64,000 bases of DNA, taken from Trema orientale. Lineage: Eukaryota; Streptophyta; Magnoliopsida; Rosales; Cannabaceae. This document shows, piece after piece, positions 24,343 through 36,855 of the stretch. The stretch spans positions 209,495-273,494 of the forward strand of contig JXTC01000062.1 in the NCBI GenBank assembly GCA_002914845.1. The letters are read 5' to 3'. Each line of letters starts with the position of its first letter. The first letter of the stretch is position 1. The translations under genes were made by a program, and so were the position numbers. Under the pieces are notes generated by a model. It saw nothing but the letters and a program-made list of their open reading frames with translations. It was not told the origin of the DNA and did no database searches.

Positions 24343-27300
24343 ATTTATACTTAAAAGAATAATTATTTAAAAATAAAAATAAAAATAGACATAAGGCACA
24401 AAATGGGTATTAGGTGCAACTGTTTTGTGAAAAATAGACATTTATATTTAAAAAAAAAAAGCCCAACATTTGGTCACTTTTCTACGAGCCTTACAAAAAT
24501 TTACCCAAAATTTTATGAGAAATTTAGGTGGATGACCAAAATTTTAAATTTGATTAAGTGGATGTCCACTTTTAAAATTTTATAGCTAAATGTTCAGGTA
24601 TATATATTTTTACACTTGGTAGATACACATATCTACCAATTTTATTTACTGTACTGAAATGCACTGAGTATATAATTTTTTATACTTGGTATATAAAATT
24701 TTACACTTGGTATATATGCATATATACCGGATATTTTACTATAATATTTGACAAAGGGACATTTACTGAAATTGGGCCCAAAATTTGGTCATATTTTTAT
24801 AAGTCCCAAATTTTCTCCCGGCTATTTGAGGTTTGTTTACTAATTAATTGAGTTTTTGTCAAACGATTGGTTGTAATTTGTCTTGTTTTATCAACTGATT
24901 AATTCAATTTATAGGTAAATTGTTAAATTGCTGATGTTTAAAACCATAGCATGCGTTTTATCGGGGGGGGGGAACATAGCATGCGTAATTTCGGTACAAA
25001 GTATGACAAAATTGGATTTTAGAACTAATTAATAGAAGTCTCCCGATTCTTTTGTGCTTGGTTATAAGTTTAGCAATAAGATGATATAGTTTTATTTATA
25101 AGAACACATTGCCAATCTAAAATATATAGGCAACATACAAGGGTAACTACCTTGCAGGAAAATAAATACCAAACACACACATATATATATATATATTCCA
25201 ATCCAATTTGGGCTAAAATTTATTTTTTTTCCATTATCTCGCAAAAAGTATAGACTAAAAAGAATTAGAAAAACAAAATATATTATAATTAGGAGATAAA
25301 TAAAAGAAGCTAAAACGCAGGTCAATACAATTCTCGGGTATAATAATTGCAAGAAACTCCAAAACCCAGCTTTAGGCATGAGAAGGGTTTGGTTGATCTC
25401 CGGCTTTGGTTTTTTTTTTTATTATTATTATTATTATTAAATTCCCTTGTTTCAGAGCCACATTTTAACCCTGAGAGAAAAATAAAAGCAAAATACAGCA
25501 AAAAAACAAAAAACGAAAAATACCAAAAAGTAGCACACAAAATTCAACACAAAAGAAAGTCCACGAAGCTTGCACCAAAATGGTACACGGCGTGCCATAC
25601 CATTTCCATGCAAAAAAGATGGAACCACACTTATGGTTTTCAAACTTGGCCCCTCACAAAGGCACAAACATAAAACGACACAAAATAGACCCGAAACACT
25701 TGTAAAGAGTATAATTATTATTACTCATTGCCATGCCAAAAACAGATATAGTGAAAAAAATAAAAAGAAAAAAGAAACTGTCTGCTGACCACATTCATCA
25801 TCACCATCATTATGGGGTTTCCCTAAGTGGCTGCCCTCCAATTTGGAAAAAGTTTCAAGAGCAGCAGTATAGGACTCGGACAATTTATGGATCATCATGA
25901 TTTTGCAATATTAGTTTCATCTCTGATTGTGATGGGCCTTTTGTTTTTTGTTTAGTTTATGCTCTTGTCCTATTTTGTGAAAATGCATCTTCCAAGCTAG
26001 ATTGGGATTAAGGGATTTCTTTTTATAATTCGCTAACCAAAGAAAAAAAAGATTTTTTTTTTTTATCCTTGTATTATCAATATTATTATTACTTTTATTT
26101 TGGGGAATAAGGGATTTTTTTTTTTTGGATGTTCGGTTGAGTTAACAATTAAGGCTTTTTGTTTTTTTCCCCACCCAGGTTGGTATGAATTCAGCTACAA
26201 CTTGGAGAGGTAGTTGTGTTCTCTAATTTTTCTTTTTCTTATTTACTTTTTAAAATTCTTGAATTAGAGTTGGCCTTGGCCATTTAGGCCTTGCTTCAGG
26301 CTTTTGTAAGCCTACATTCGAAATTGCATTAGGTTTTGGAACTTCTACTCTTCTAGTTATCTCTGAGTCTGTTTTTTGTGTTAGAGAAAATCTATAAAAT
26401 TGTGATTTCGAACTGAAAGATCATGTCACATTTTTATCGAAATGTAGTATTACGTAACTTTATGTTGAGCATAATAATCTATCAGCTCATAAACATTCAA
26501 TATCAATAGAATATTGTTTCATATGTGATTTGGAATCCCCACTTTTGGAATCTCTTACATATTTCTACAAGTTATGCAGTAATTTGGAAGATGAGATTGA
26601 ATAACCGAAACAATATAATTTTTGTTAAACAGCCTTCTCTAATGGGGATGTCAGATGTGTTCTATGTAAATGGGTAAGCTTATAAGAACCAACCTAAGTC
26701 GTGGACATACATGATAGCTAGATAATTAAGTACACTTACAGAGCTAATAACACATTATTCAATTTTTCCGAATCCGAAAAATATCTAGAAGGAAACACTA
26801 GTTTTAACGATTCTTACAATTCAGTTTGGGCTACAGAAGGGATACTTTGTGGAGTTCATATAATAGAAAGTGTAACATGCTATTATTGTTACTATTTTTA
26901 TTATTTTTGAGATAAAACATATATGCTATTAAAAAAGCATAAACTTTTACAATAACAAATTCTCTAGAAGAAGAGATTTCTTCATCCAAATTAATAAGCT
27001 CATCGTCCTACACTCTACACTCTTTAAAACAAATATAAGTAAATTATGTACAAAATATGATTTATTTAGACGGAATATTGGGGATATTTTTTGTATTATC
27101 CAAAAAGAAATAAAAAGAAAAATAAATGATGATAATGAAAAAGGATGTTGGAATGGAGCCGCCCAAACAGTAAAAGAATTAATTTGATATTTAATTTACC
27201 TAGAGTTTAATGCATGGCAAAGCCGACTCAGACTATATATCCTGCTGAGGAAAAAGCATTAAATTTGTCCCTACTCCCTATCATAGGTGGTCACTAGTGT

Positions 27301-27935
27301 GGGCATTACGCTAGATAGCATAAAACCAAGACCCACCCACTCTTTCGGAACTTAACCAGTGCCCCTGGCCAATATATCTTTTGGGTAGCTATTACTGTAC
27401 GCTGTTTCTTTTAAATGTTAGTTTTGTTTTTTTAATTTATTTTTCTCAACTAACCCATTAAATGATTTTTTGGACCCATCCAATTTAATGTGCCACGGGC
27501 AAAAATTCCCTTCATCCATGCTCTATCCTGCATTGTGATGGACTTGGAAATATATTGAAAGTTCATAATATATGTACGTCTAGTACTAATATATATGTAT
27601 CATGTTAAATGCAATGCGAATCCCTCGAATATTATACTCACTCATTTTCTTTCATGAAATTACCTATGATCACGTACCCCTCTATCTTCAGTATATATTA
27701 TATGTATAGACACACTTTCTCAGTTTCTCAAAAAAAGCTAGAAGGCGAACTCATAAACTATGCCTGCTAACAATCACTCGAGGGATCGGGTTGGTGTGTG
27801 CTCCAACACGGTAGGAGCAACTCGAACCTTTGACGCGCCCTTACCAATAATACATATAGCGCACGAAATATATAAGCGACTAAAAACTTCAGTTGTTGGG
27901 TTTTAATTATTCCTATGTGTGCTTACAGGGTTTAA
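24343..27935. other. Intergenic stretch without recognised genes
   Basis: AT-rich DNA with short microsatellites: (TA)n near 25180, (TTA)n near 25418-25440 and poly-T runs near 26050 and 26110. Open frames near 25347-25788 overlap on both strands, are low in complexity and match nothing I know. No splice-linked exon chain was found. Confidence 0.5.
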
Positions 27936-27944
27936 TAATAATTA

Positions 27945-28817
27945 GAGAAATTTACGCCTACCTATTTTCATAAATATCTATTTTTAATTTTATCTTTCAA
28001 AAATACTCATTTTTGTGGTCTACATTTTATATGCAAAATATGAGTGGTCCACATCTACAATGTAAATTTTATCCATGAGGTACACTTTTTATGCGTGTTG
28101 TATGGTTTTTTCACCACCACAAATAGTTGACCTGCTTAATCCCCAAAAAAGGCAACTAGCTAATTGAAGAGAAGATAATTACTCATTATTGTGTAGTCAC
28201 CCAATCTCAATATTATATTGTATTTTATTATGTAGTTTCTTAGTCACAAAATTGGAAAACTTAAAAGCCACTCTCATCTATATAAAAAGAGCTCAGTCTC
28301 ATAATTTCTCATCTCTCAATCATTTTATTATGCACTCTCTCTGTAATTCTCTCCTTGCTCTCACCTTGAGACTTAGAGAAACTCTTGTAATTCTCTAAAA
28401 AATAGTGAAGAGCAGTGGACGTAAGCTTATCTTTTTTGGAGCTGAACTACTATAAAATTCTTATATCTTTACTTCACTTTATTTTTCAATTCGTTTCACA
28501 CATAAGTCACATTTCATAAATCTCAAAATTTATTGTTGACAAAAACTCCGTCAACAATGTATGAAATATGAACGATATGCATTTACAATATAAGTGTTTA
28601 CGTTTTTCATTATAAATTTGACCTGTGGTATAAATTTTAAAATGTGTGTAAATTTTTAGTGTAATTTTTATTCATGAAATATATAATATGGTATACATTT
28701 CATGTGTAAAACAATTGTGGTTTATATTTCTCCAAAAATGGGTACTTATGAAATGAAAATAAAAACGGATACTTGTGGAAATATGGTTTTGAATACGGGT
28801 ATTTATACACTTTTCCC
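27945..28817. mobile_element. Mutator-like TIR element with 9-bp target duplication, carrying LTR-like DNA
   Basis: TAATAATTA flanks both sides exactly, at 27936-27944 and 28818-28826. The left end GAGAAATTTACGCCTACC and the right end (inverted GGGAAAAGTGTATAAATACCC) match imperfectly. Inside, ATTTTCATAAATA...AAATACTCATTTTT and its inverse AAAATGGGTACTTATGAAAT match over about 100 bp. The centre, about 28140-28560, has a TATA-like TATATAAAAAGAGCTC, CT-rich sequence and GTGGACGTAAGCT, like a copia LTR, and a TTGTTGAC/GTCAACAA palindrome. Confidence 0.7.
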
Positions 28818-28894
28818 TAATAATTATGCAATCTATGAGTAGTCTAATTAAGTGAGGCCAATTACTGATCTAATTGTGGGCTCATGAAATTACT

Positions 28895-29180
28895 AATCGG
28901 GTATGTATTACATAATGTGTGGATATTCATTACAGACCTAGTTTAGATTGATAGGGTGTCTATTGACCGTCAGTATATAAAAAAATAACTAATAGAATTT
29001 TAGTCCCAAGCCAAATAAAATTTATGCTCTTCTCCTCTACCTCCATCAACAGATCTAGAGAGTTCTCATTGAGTATATATAAAGTATCTCAGCTGTGTAA
29101 GATCTTTTACTCTCGAACTCTAAAGAATTCATTACTTCTGCTTACGTGATCATATCCTTCTGTTGTTATTACAATGGATT
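28895..29180 (+). mobile_element. Possible solo LTR remnant
   Basis: The sequence has the layout of a copia LTR: TATA-like GAGTATATATAAAG at about 29069, a CT-rich start region, then TTCTGTTGTTATTACAATGGATTCAGG. No second LTR, coding region or target duplication was found. Confidence 0.35.
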
Positions 29181-29510
29181 CAGGTTAGTCACAATTTTTC
29201 TGAACAAATCTTTTTCTAATAATTTGGCATGTATTATGCATTTTCTTTAATGAATTTGCCTAAAAAATATGAACATTTTTATGCTAAATACAGTCATTTG
29301 AAAACAATAAAACGTCTTTCCCTGAAAAAAAAAAAAAAAGAAGAAAACAATAAAACGATATCATTTATGGATTTTAAAGAAACGAGTGCAAAAACTGACC
29401 AGCAACGGAACTCATTTATTTTTTCTGGTTCATGAAATCTTTTTTCTTTATTTCGGTAATATTGCAGAGGCCCCTGCTCAAGCGACAACTATATTAATAT
29501 GTCATATAAT

Positions 29511-29760
29511 CATGTATTTTTTTTAGGTGGAATCTTCTTCAATAAAGTCAGTCGAATTAAAGAAACATACTAACCTTGGGCCCCTGGGGTACTGGGAAAT
29601 TCGGCCTCTGGGATATATTATATATGTATATGTATGTGTATATATATATACATTTTTTTTTGGTTGCTTTTTTTGAGAGAGGATGTATTATATATATATA
29701 TATGTGTGTAATATATGCTTTATACCATGTATTTTTTTTAGGTGGAGTCTTCTTGAAAGA
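29511..29760. repeat. Short direct duplication with AT microsatellites
   Basis: ATGTATTTTTTTTAGGTGGA(A/G)TCTTCTT occurs at about 29512 and 29728, each followed further on by a GGAAATTCGGC(C/T)TCTGGGA block (29597 and 29825). Long (TA)n runs lie between. The unit is about 220 bp. Confidence 0.65.
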
Positions 29761-30160
29761 AAATTCAATACCCCAAAATAATAATAAAAATAAAAAAATA
29801 ATAATAATAACATTGCTCTACATGGAAATTCGGCTTCTGGGAAGCATGATTCGCAAATCTACCTATGAATACGATATATGATTTTACATTATGCGGGTCA
29901 TTGATTCATAATGTTAATAAAAAAATATTAAAAAAAAAACCATTTCCGTCACATAATGATCAAGTGATGTTTAATTGAAAAAATATATATATATATTAAA
30001 TCCATAATAAATAATCCATCCATTATTTATCCACGCTTAATGATAGATCTCTCTCATCACATATTCGAAAGTCTAGAAATTCTATTTTTTTTATTTTATA
30101 AATGAAACATAACATATCATATGCTTATTAAATACATATGTAGGTTGTTTCAATTGTATC

Positions 30161-30191
<31 letters not shown>

Positions 30192-30300
30192 TCACGTCAC
30201 ATAAGGCCTGAAACCAAAAAAAATTTTACGTCACATGTTAATTTTCACTTTCATATTCATCCAACATTAACGACATCGTTGGATTCACCATATAATAAGA

Positions 30301-32253
30301 GGGACTTAAACACTTTTACCTACTTTTTAGAAAAAATTACGAAAATACAACCTAAGAGAGAGGTATTATTTTCGTACGACCAACAGAGATATTTTTTTTC
30401 TAAAATTTAGGTGCTTAAGAACGCGGTGGCAAACTTATAAATATTCAAATCTTTTTAAAGTACTATTATTATTAAAAGAAACTGTAATAAACTGTGAAAC
30501 CTATTGTTATAATGGTTAGACCCCATTTGATTCCCTCTCATCTTGAGTTCCAAACCATAGCACTATCATTTTCATAGTTTACGCCTTTTTTTTTTCTTCT
30601 TCTTTTTCATTATTATATTATTTATCTCTTTAATTTCTTTTTTTTTTCTATCTTTTTGCTCACTTTTTCAAATTTATTATATCTCATTATTATATTCTAT
30701 TTTCATAGTTTAAGTGTTTTTTCCTTGTTTTTTTGGTTATTATATTCTTTATGTCTTCAATTTATTTTTTTATTTTTTTTCCACTTTTCTAAATTTATTA
30801 TATTCCTAGAAACTATAAAGGTTTCCAGGAAACCAGTTTAGTTTCCTTTTAGTAGAATATCTTGTATGTAAGCAAATTACAAGAAACCAAAAAGATTTCT
30901 AGGAAACTAGTTTGGTTTATATGTAAGGAAATCATAAAAAATTACAAAGGTTCCTGGAAACCAATTTAGTTTCCTTTTAGTAGAATACCATATATGTAAG
31001 TAGATCATAGGAAACCACAAAGGTTTTTTGAAAACTAGTTTAGTTTTCTTTAACAGAATACCATGTATGTAAGTAAATCACAGGAAACCACTTTGGTTTC
31101 CTTTTAGTAGGATACATTGTATGCACGTAAATTAAAGGAAACCACAAAGGTTTCATAAAAACTAGTTTAGATTGCTTCCTTTTAGCAGAATGCCCTGTAC
31201 GTAAGTAAATCACATGAAACCACAAAGATTTTTTGGAAACCAGTTTAGTTTCCATTTAGCGGAATGCCATGTACGTAACTAAATCACAAGGAAACCACAA
31301 ACGTTTCTCAAAAACTATTTTGGTTTCCTTTTAGCAGAAGGTCCTGTAAAAGTAGATCATAGAAAACGGTAAAAAATTGATTTAGTATTGCTACCAAATT
31401 TGGTTTTTGGTTACCATTAGAAACCAATTTGATTTTCAGGATTAGCCAATAACCATTTCCTAAAAAAAAAAAAAAAAAAAGAGCTAGTTTCTCAGGTAAT
31501 CAAATTGATTTTTCAAGTTAATTTCCACTACCTATTTTGTTCATTACTAATAGCTTCCAAACAATCAACAAAGCTCCGATTTATTTAAGAGACAACTAGA
31601 GGACTTTAGATACTAAAATTTTTATGAATATTAATACTACATAACATCTCATTTAGTCATTTTAATCTCTCTAATCTTTCACTAATCAAAGCATGAATCC
31701 TGTTGGTAATCAAAATATTTTTTTTCCCTTTAAGAAATAATTTTTTCTTGAAGAACTGTTTTTTTTTAAAGGAAAAAAACGAAAAATGAAAGGGGGGGGG
31801 GGAGGAAAGAGGAAACAAAATAATTTTTTTTTAAGAAAAGGGAAAAAATGAAAAAGAAATGAAAAATAAAAAAATGAAAAGGTTATTAAGAAAGGTAAAA
31901 AATAAATAATGAAAAAAAGAGAAAAAAGAAAAAAGAAAAAAACGAAAAGCAGAAAAGAAAGGAGAAAAGAAAAAGGGAAAATGATGAACTTGCTATCAAT
32001 TGAACTTGGAAAGAATAGGTAGTATTTACTTGTCAAACCATTGCGGCAACAAAGCTTTCAGTTGTTCACTATATCTTTCTTTAACTTAATCCTAAACTTT
32101 GATAAGATTCTCATATTTACAAGTTTAACACCGCATTCTTTAGCATCAATTATTTAGACAAAATATCCTCTTTAAATCGTACAAAAATAATTCACAGTTC
32201 TTAGGTCGTATTTTCGTCATTCTTTTTAAAAACGTAGTGGATGTCATTTTCCC
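30301..32253. mobile_element. 1.95-kb non-autonomous TIR element carrying a 74-bp minisatellite (copy 1)
   Basis: The left arm 30301-30385 and right arm 32170-32253 are inverted copies: GGGA at the ends, then ACGAAAATACAACCTAAGA on the left matched by ACGAAAATACGACCTAAGA on the right in inverse, then TTTTCGTACGA. Flanks TATAATAAG and TATAATTTA may be a decayed 9-bp duplication. The interior has a T-rich block (30585-30780), the minisatellite (30800-31370) and a purine-rich A/G block (31730-31985). No transposase. A sister copy in inverse orientation lies at about 42830-44560. Confidence 0.75.
30800..31370. repeat. 74-bp minisatellite array, about 8 copies
   Basis: The unit reads roughly CACAGGAAACCACAAAGGTTT, then GAAACTAGTTTGGTTTCCTTTTAG, then CAGAATGCC.TGTA.GTAAGTAAAT. 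Anchors GTAAGTAAATCACA occur about every 74 bp. Units contain internal GGAAACC/GGTTTCC inversions. The same unit forms the array at 43490-44400 on the other strand. Confidence 0.85.
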
Positions 32254-32554
32254 TATAATTTACCAACTGCGCGAAATATTGGACTTTATGACCACTGGTA
32301 ATAAACGTTAGCTATCCACCATTTTTTTTAAAGTATCCGTAAGTGATTTAACGTTTATATTTCTATAACATCAAATGCCAAAATAATAATAATAAGGTTT
32401 AATAATAGTAATGATCCTTGGATTATATTTATTATACCGCTTTGACTTATCTTGTATAATAATAATACCTTAATTATACAGTTATTACATAATAGCTTTT
32501 TTTTTTTTAACATAAAATAGTCATGGACAAAGTGTGTCAATGGACTTTATTTAC

Positions 32555-32845
32555 TTTTATAAGTCAGATTCTCGTTCTCGGCCATAGTTACCGAATTGTA
32601 TACTTTGTACATGACTCATTTTATTAAAAATTTAATAATTTGTGAAAAAAAGCCATCGCTACAATAATTGTGTAAGTCTTGGTAGTCTATTATGTGTAAG
32701 TTGAAAATTCGGAATCTCGTTCTTGATCACAGTTACTAACTGTATGCTTTATAATAATTTGTTTCTTTTAAATATTTAATAGTTTGTGATAAAACAATCA
32801 TTACTGCAACAGTTACATAATAATTCGGAGACTACCACTATTAGT
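32555..32845. repeat. Imperfect direct repeat of about 135 bp
   Basis: CAGATTCTCGTTCTCGGCCATAGTTACC... and GGAATCTCGTTCTTGATCACAGTTACT... are followed by parallel TTTAATAATTTGTGA and TTTAATAGTTTGTGATAAA blocks. The two units, at about 32560-32690 and 32700-32840, are an old tandem duplication. Confidence 0.65.
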
Positions 32846-33109
32846 AGCCCTAATAATAATAAATCAAGAAATTACCAATTACTCAACATGTGTATTATAT
32901 AAATACAAGTATATACGTAGCTGCGTAGCAAAATGATATACAGGGAAGAGACAAGTTGCACCAAGAAAATTGATACATATATAAGAGACAAGTCATACCA
33001 AAGAATGCGCTCAATTTGAAGTGAATCAAACACTATATTTACTATCGAAGTTTCGCTGCTTTAAATCGCACTATGAACAAAAAAATATGTATATATATAG
33101 GATAATATC

Positions 33110-33515
33110 GGGAAAAAAAAAAACCCATGAGGTTTAGCTTTTAAAAATTCGCACCTTTTCATTCACATTAAATAAAATCTTCTATTTATTTTTTTTCTAT
33201 CAAATTTTATCAGTTTCACATATACAATCAAAATTAGAGTTTAAAACTATTACAAAAATATTTTTACTCTTTAAAATTTTCTATTGGTATCCATAAATTT
33301 AGCTGAAAGATAACTATTTAGGAGTCTAACTGTAACCGCTTTCAAATACTCAAAAATTATTTTTTTGAATTATGTTATCTGATTTCAAAAATTAAAACAT
33401 TTGTAATGGACAATTTTAACTCTAATTTTAACTACATGTGTGGAATAACATAAATAAAAGATTTTATTTAATATTAGTAAAAAAAGTATATTTTGCAAAA
33501 AGGCTAAAGATGGTG
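33110..33515. mobile_element. About 400-bp TIR MITE
   Basis: The left arm (AATAAAATCTTCTATTTAT, then CAAAATTAGAGTTTAAAA) is inverted in the right arm (ATAAATAAAAGATTTTATTT, then TTTTAACTCTAATTTTAAC). Arms are about 110 bp with moderate divergence. Not coding. Confidence 0.65.
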
Positions 33516-33559
33516 ATTTCTATACTATGTCGTGTGTGTGTATATATATATATATATAT

Positions 33560-34118
33560 ATGAGTTTTTGGCATGTTTGGCCCCTTTGTTATTCACAGAT
33601 TGGCAAAATAGTCTAAGTTAGTTTTTGGCATGTTTGGCACCCATGTTATTCACATATTGACAAAATAGTCCGAGTTAGTTTTTGACAATAGGGTCCTTAA
33701 GTTTTAAAAACTTTGACAATTAAGTCCTTTTTGTTTGTTAATGTTAAAATTCTGATAAAATTAAATATGTTTAAGTGAAAAAAATTAGTATTTCATTAAA
33801 ACTTATTAGTTTAGACGGGAAATAGAAAGAAATTTTAAAATTTTGAATTTTTTTATTTTTTTAATATTATGTTGTTAATTTTAATTAATTTTTAGCTATT
33901 TTCTTTGTAAATCCAGCTAGTGCTAGTAAAATATTAATTTTGACATTCAAAAACTTTACATGTGACTTAAAAATGTTCAATTCTGTCAAATATTTTAACA
34001 ATTACTTATAAAAAAGACTTATTGCCAAGAATTTTAAAATTTAGGTCTTAATTGTCAAAAAAATAACTCAAAGACAATTTTGCCTAATAATATAGGAGTA
34101 GTCATGCCAAAAACTCAT
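33560..34118. mobile_element. 559-bp TIR element with ATGAGTTTTTGGCATG ends
   Basis: The 16-bp ends are perfect inverted repeats. The left arm contains a direct repeat (TTTTTGGCATGTTTGGC, twice, 50-60 bp apart) and then GACAATTAAGTCC, answered in the right arm by TTAGGTCTTAATTGTC. The left flank is a (TA)n tract, which hides any target duplication. The plan matches the elements at 45392-46274 and 57836-58352. Confidence 0.8.
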
Positions 34119-34993
34119 CATATAAAAATATGGTTTGCAATCCAGTAGATATATATTTTTTATTTATCCATATGTGTCTTTTTTTTAACTGTTGAATTAT
34201 TGATCTAACGACTATCATAATTTGAGTGGTTGAAAAAAAGATAATAATAGAAATAAATATTAATTATTTAATATTTTTCTCTCTTCTTTTTTTATTATAA
34301 ATAAACATACGTGATAAATTTTAATCGAACAAAATAATACCTAAATAAAATATATATATATTACCGAGTTCAACCACATTAAAAAAGTTTATTTAAGAAT
34401 CTAACACGTGAATTGTGTTTCCTTCTATTTTTATATTTATTCTTTTAAATTCCTGTCGTTCTAATAATTAATATAATGAACTACAATTATTATCAGTAAG
34501 TCGCTTTCTAAATCATGAGAACCGCTGAATTTCTCCATCTGATACAATACATCATCAGAATCAAAAAGCTTTGATATGCAGACACTGTAATAATAAATTG
34601 CTAATGTCTGCTAGATATACTGAGAGGGAGGTAATNATCCTTTTTCCTCGAAGTAATAACACAGTTAAACGACACCGACGTATAGACACGTTAAAAAATG
34701 ACATTGGGTATATTATATAGTAGTTATTGAAAACACATAAATGTCATAAAGTACCAAAAGCAACTTAATGCCAATACAAGTCGCTAACCATGCATAACCC
34801 TAAAGCACCCTCATCAGTCACTCTTAACCACAGTTAAATACGTACTAACATTTTTAACACAATAAAACACACAACAATTTAACGCTATAAAATTAAACAC
34901 TAAACCATAATCCTAATTAGTAGTTATAATAATAGTATCACGTAACACAACACCGTACGGATATCCAGTGTGTCCCACGTGGGTGATCACTGA
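34119..34993. other. CUC2 3' flank
   Basis: AT-rich sequence downstream of the CUC2 stop codon with one unresolved base (n at 34636). The part nearest the gene (34640-34990) is richer in A on the plus strand and should contain the 3'UTR. No repeat or other gene seen. Confidence 0.4.
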
Positions 34994-36855
34994 TCAGAAA
35001 CTAGACCACATGCAGTCGAGCTCAGTGGCGCCGCCGACGGCCTTAGCGTCATCGTTAAGCGCCGGAGGCCAGTTCCCGGCAGAGCTACATCCGGCGAAGT
35101 CAGCTGAGCCGCCGTGAAAATACGGCTGCGCCGCGGCCGCCGCCGGAGGAAAGAAAAGCGGCAGCTGGAGATTCTCCTGGAGGGACCTCAGGCTCGGGAA
35201 CGCCGATATTCCGGCTGCGACACCGACGGAGGCGGTCCTCGGGAAGAAGGCCGGCGGCGTCGGCTGAAGAGTCTCGTGGTGGTGAGGATCGAGCTCGAAG
35301 CAGTGGCTGAGGCCGCCGCCGGAGGAGCCAGCGGCGGCGAAGGTGGAGAAACAGGACACGTGCTCTCTCGTGGTCTGGCTGTCGTACGAGCAGCTGTCAC
35401 GGTCGTTGAGCGCAGTAGTGGCTGTAGTAGTGTTGTTGTTGGGTTGGTAAGGGGAGGAGTCGAGCAGTGGAGGGAGGGAGACCGAAGAAGGAGAGCTTGG
35501 CTCTTGGTAGAGGCTCATGTTGGTGCTGGAGCCCATCCGGGTCTTCTTCGACCCGCCCCTGGTTATTGCGGATCCAGATCCGGATACGGATCCTGAAGAG
35601 GACCCGGTTCCGCCGCTCTTCTTGAACACCCGGGAGATCACCCACTCATCCTACATACAACGAAAATACTAGTAACTTTGTAAGAGAACATTTCATGCAA
35701 AAAGCCGACTAAGGTAATTAGACAAAACTTACGGGGTTATTACAGAAGTAGCGAAAAAAAGTACTCACATTATTAATGTACTTAACGTATGGTAGATTTA
35801 AATGCGTTTGGAAGTGTTACAAGGAAGAAACGAAACGCAGATTACGTCAATTTTCATATACTAAGCTTCATTCAAGACAACGGTAGTCTACCAGACCATA
35901 TAGCAAAATAGGCAATCAACGGCATTAAATGGAAATAGAAAGTTGATAATGTGTAAGTCCCCAAAATGCATTGTGGGCCGGTGTATAGCTGGTTCAGTAG
36001 AGAAGAAACATAGGTGATACTACATATGGATTATATACTCGATAGAAAAGCATACCAAATCCTCATCATAACCCCTAACTATATACTGACTAGCTATACA
36101 GTCCTTACAGTGTATGTATATTATCAAATTACTACCAAAACCATGTCATTTCCTCGTTATTAATATTTCTTGTACAAGTAGTAAAGCATGAAATTGAATT
36201 GAAACAGGGAGGTTAGTAAGAAAAGTATAAATTGAAGAAGACCTTGGAGCTCCTTGAGAGATAATGGTAAGCAAATTTGCCTTCAAGGCGATACTCATGC
36301 ATCACCCAGTTGCTCTTCTCTCCTTTAGGAGCTCTCCCTCTATAAAACACCAAAGTCTTCTTCATCCCAACAAGTGCACAAGTCTTGGAACTGTAGATCT
36401 CCCTATCTTTCCCAGTAGCCTTCCAGTACCCAGCTTCAGTCGCCCGGTTGGTTCTCAGTCCAGTTGGGTATTTCCGGTCTCGAAGGCTAAAGAAGTACCA
36501 CTCTTTCTCCCCCATTTTCGCCTTCTCTACAAAAAAAAAAAAGAAAAAAAAAACAAACAAACCCATTTATACACAGACACACATATACATATATATATAT
36601 ATATAAATATGTATGTACATAAACATACAAACATATCAGGTAGCCTCAGAAAAAAGAAGCAAACTGACCAGGAAGCTCCCAAGGCTCACACTTGTTGAGG
36701 TCAACTTCAGCAATGGCTCGGCCAGTGAAGTTGCTATCAAGGACCTTCTTGAGGAGGTAGTAGGTGATGAGTTCCTCATCGGTAGGGTGAAAACGAAAGC
36801 CAGGAGGCAAATGGGCTTCACTATTTTCCAAGTGATTGTATGAAAATATCTCCAT
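34994..36855 (-). CDS. CUC2: NAC transcription factor, CUP-SHAPED COTYLEDON 2 / NAM type
   Basis: Nuclear DNA-binding regulator that sets boundaries between organs and meristem and shapes leaf margins. Exons 36855-36669, 36526-36243 and 35650-34994 give 1128 nt, 375 aa plus stop, with GT-AG introns of 142 and 592 bp. The NAC domain, residues about 17-170, is complete: [43 protein letters not shown], the DNA-contacting [26 protein letters not shown] and [11 protein letters not shown]. The variable C-terminal half carries the CUC2/NAM signatures [13 protein letters not shown] (L motif), EHVSCFST (encoded by the miR164 site) and the final LDCMW (W motif), which separate it from CUC3 and NAC100 types. 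Arabidopsis CUC2 is the same length as I recall it. Poly-Ala, Ser/Gly and Thr runs mark disordered activation sequence. Exon 3 is far more GC-rich than its surroundings. ATG 36855 gives the usual short N-terminus. Confidence 0.95.
35344..35364 (-). promoter_or_regulatory. miR164 target site in CUC2 exon 3
   Basis: On the gene strand the 21 nt begin AGCACGTGTCC and end TTTCTCCA, and encode the EHVSCFS segment. Against miR164 as I know it (starts UGGAGAAGCAGGG), pairing is complete apart from the outermost base and two G:U pairs. This is the known negative control point of CUC1, CUC2 and NAM mRNA. Confidence 0.93.

Noticed and set aside
27770..27845. tRNA-like stretch (GGTTCGAGTTGC on the minus strand)
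   Set aside because: Resembles a B box only; no A box at the right spacing and no cloverleaf could be drawn.
30495..30560. Possible tRNA-derived SINE head (ATGGTTAGACCCC ... GAGTTCCAAACC)
   Set aside because: Boxes are weak and lie inside the 30301-32253 element; no SINE body or tail follows.
31710..32036. 108-aa Phe/Leu-rich minus-strand open frame
   Set aside because: Translation of a purine-rich low-complexity block inside a transposon, not a membrane protein gene.
35114..35596. 160-aa plus-strand open frame rich in Arg and Gly
   Set aside because: It is the antisense shadow of GC-rich CUC2 exon 3; the minus strand has clear NAC-family protein and the miR164 site.
36264..36698. 144-aa plus-strand open frame
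   Set aside because: Antisense of CUC2 exons 1-2 and the short intron between them; no family resemblance.
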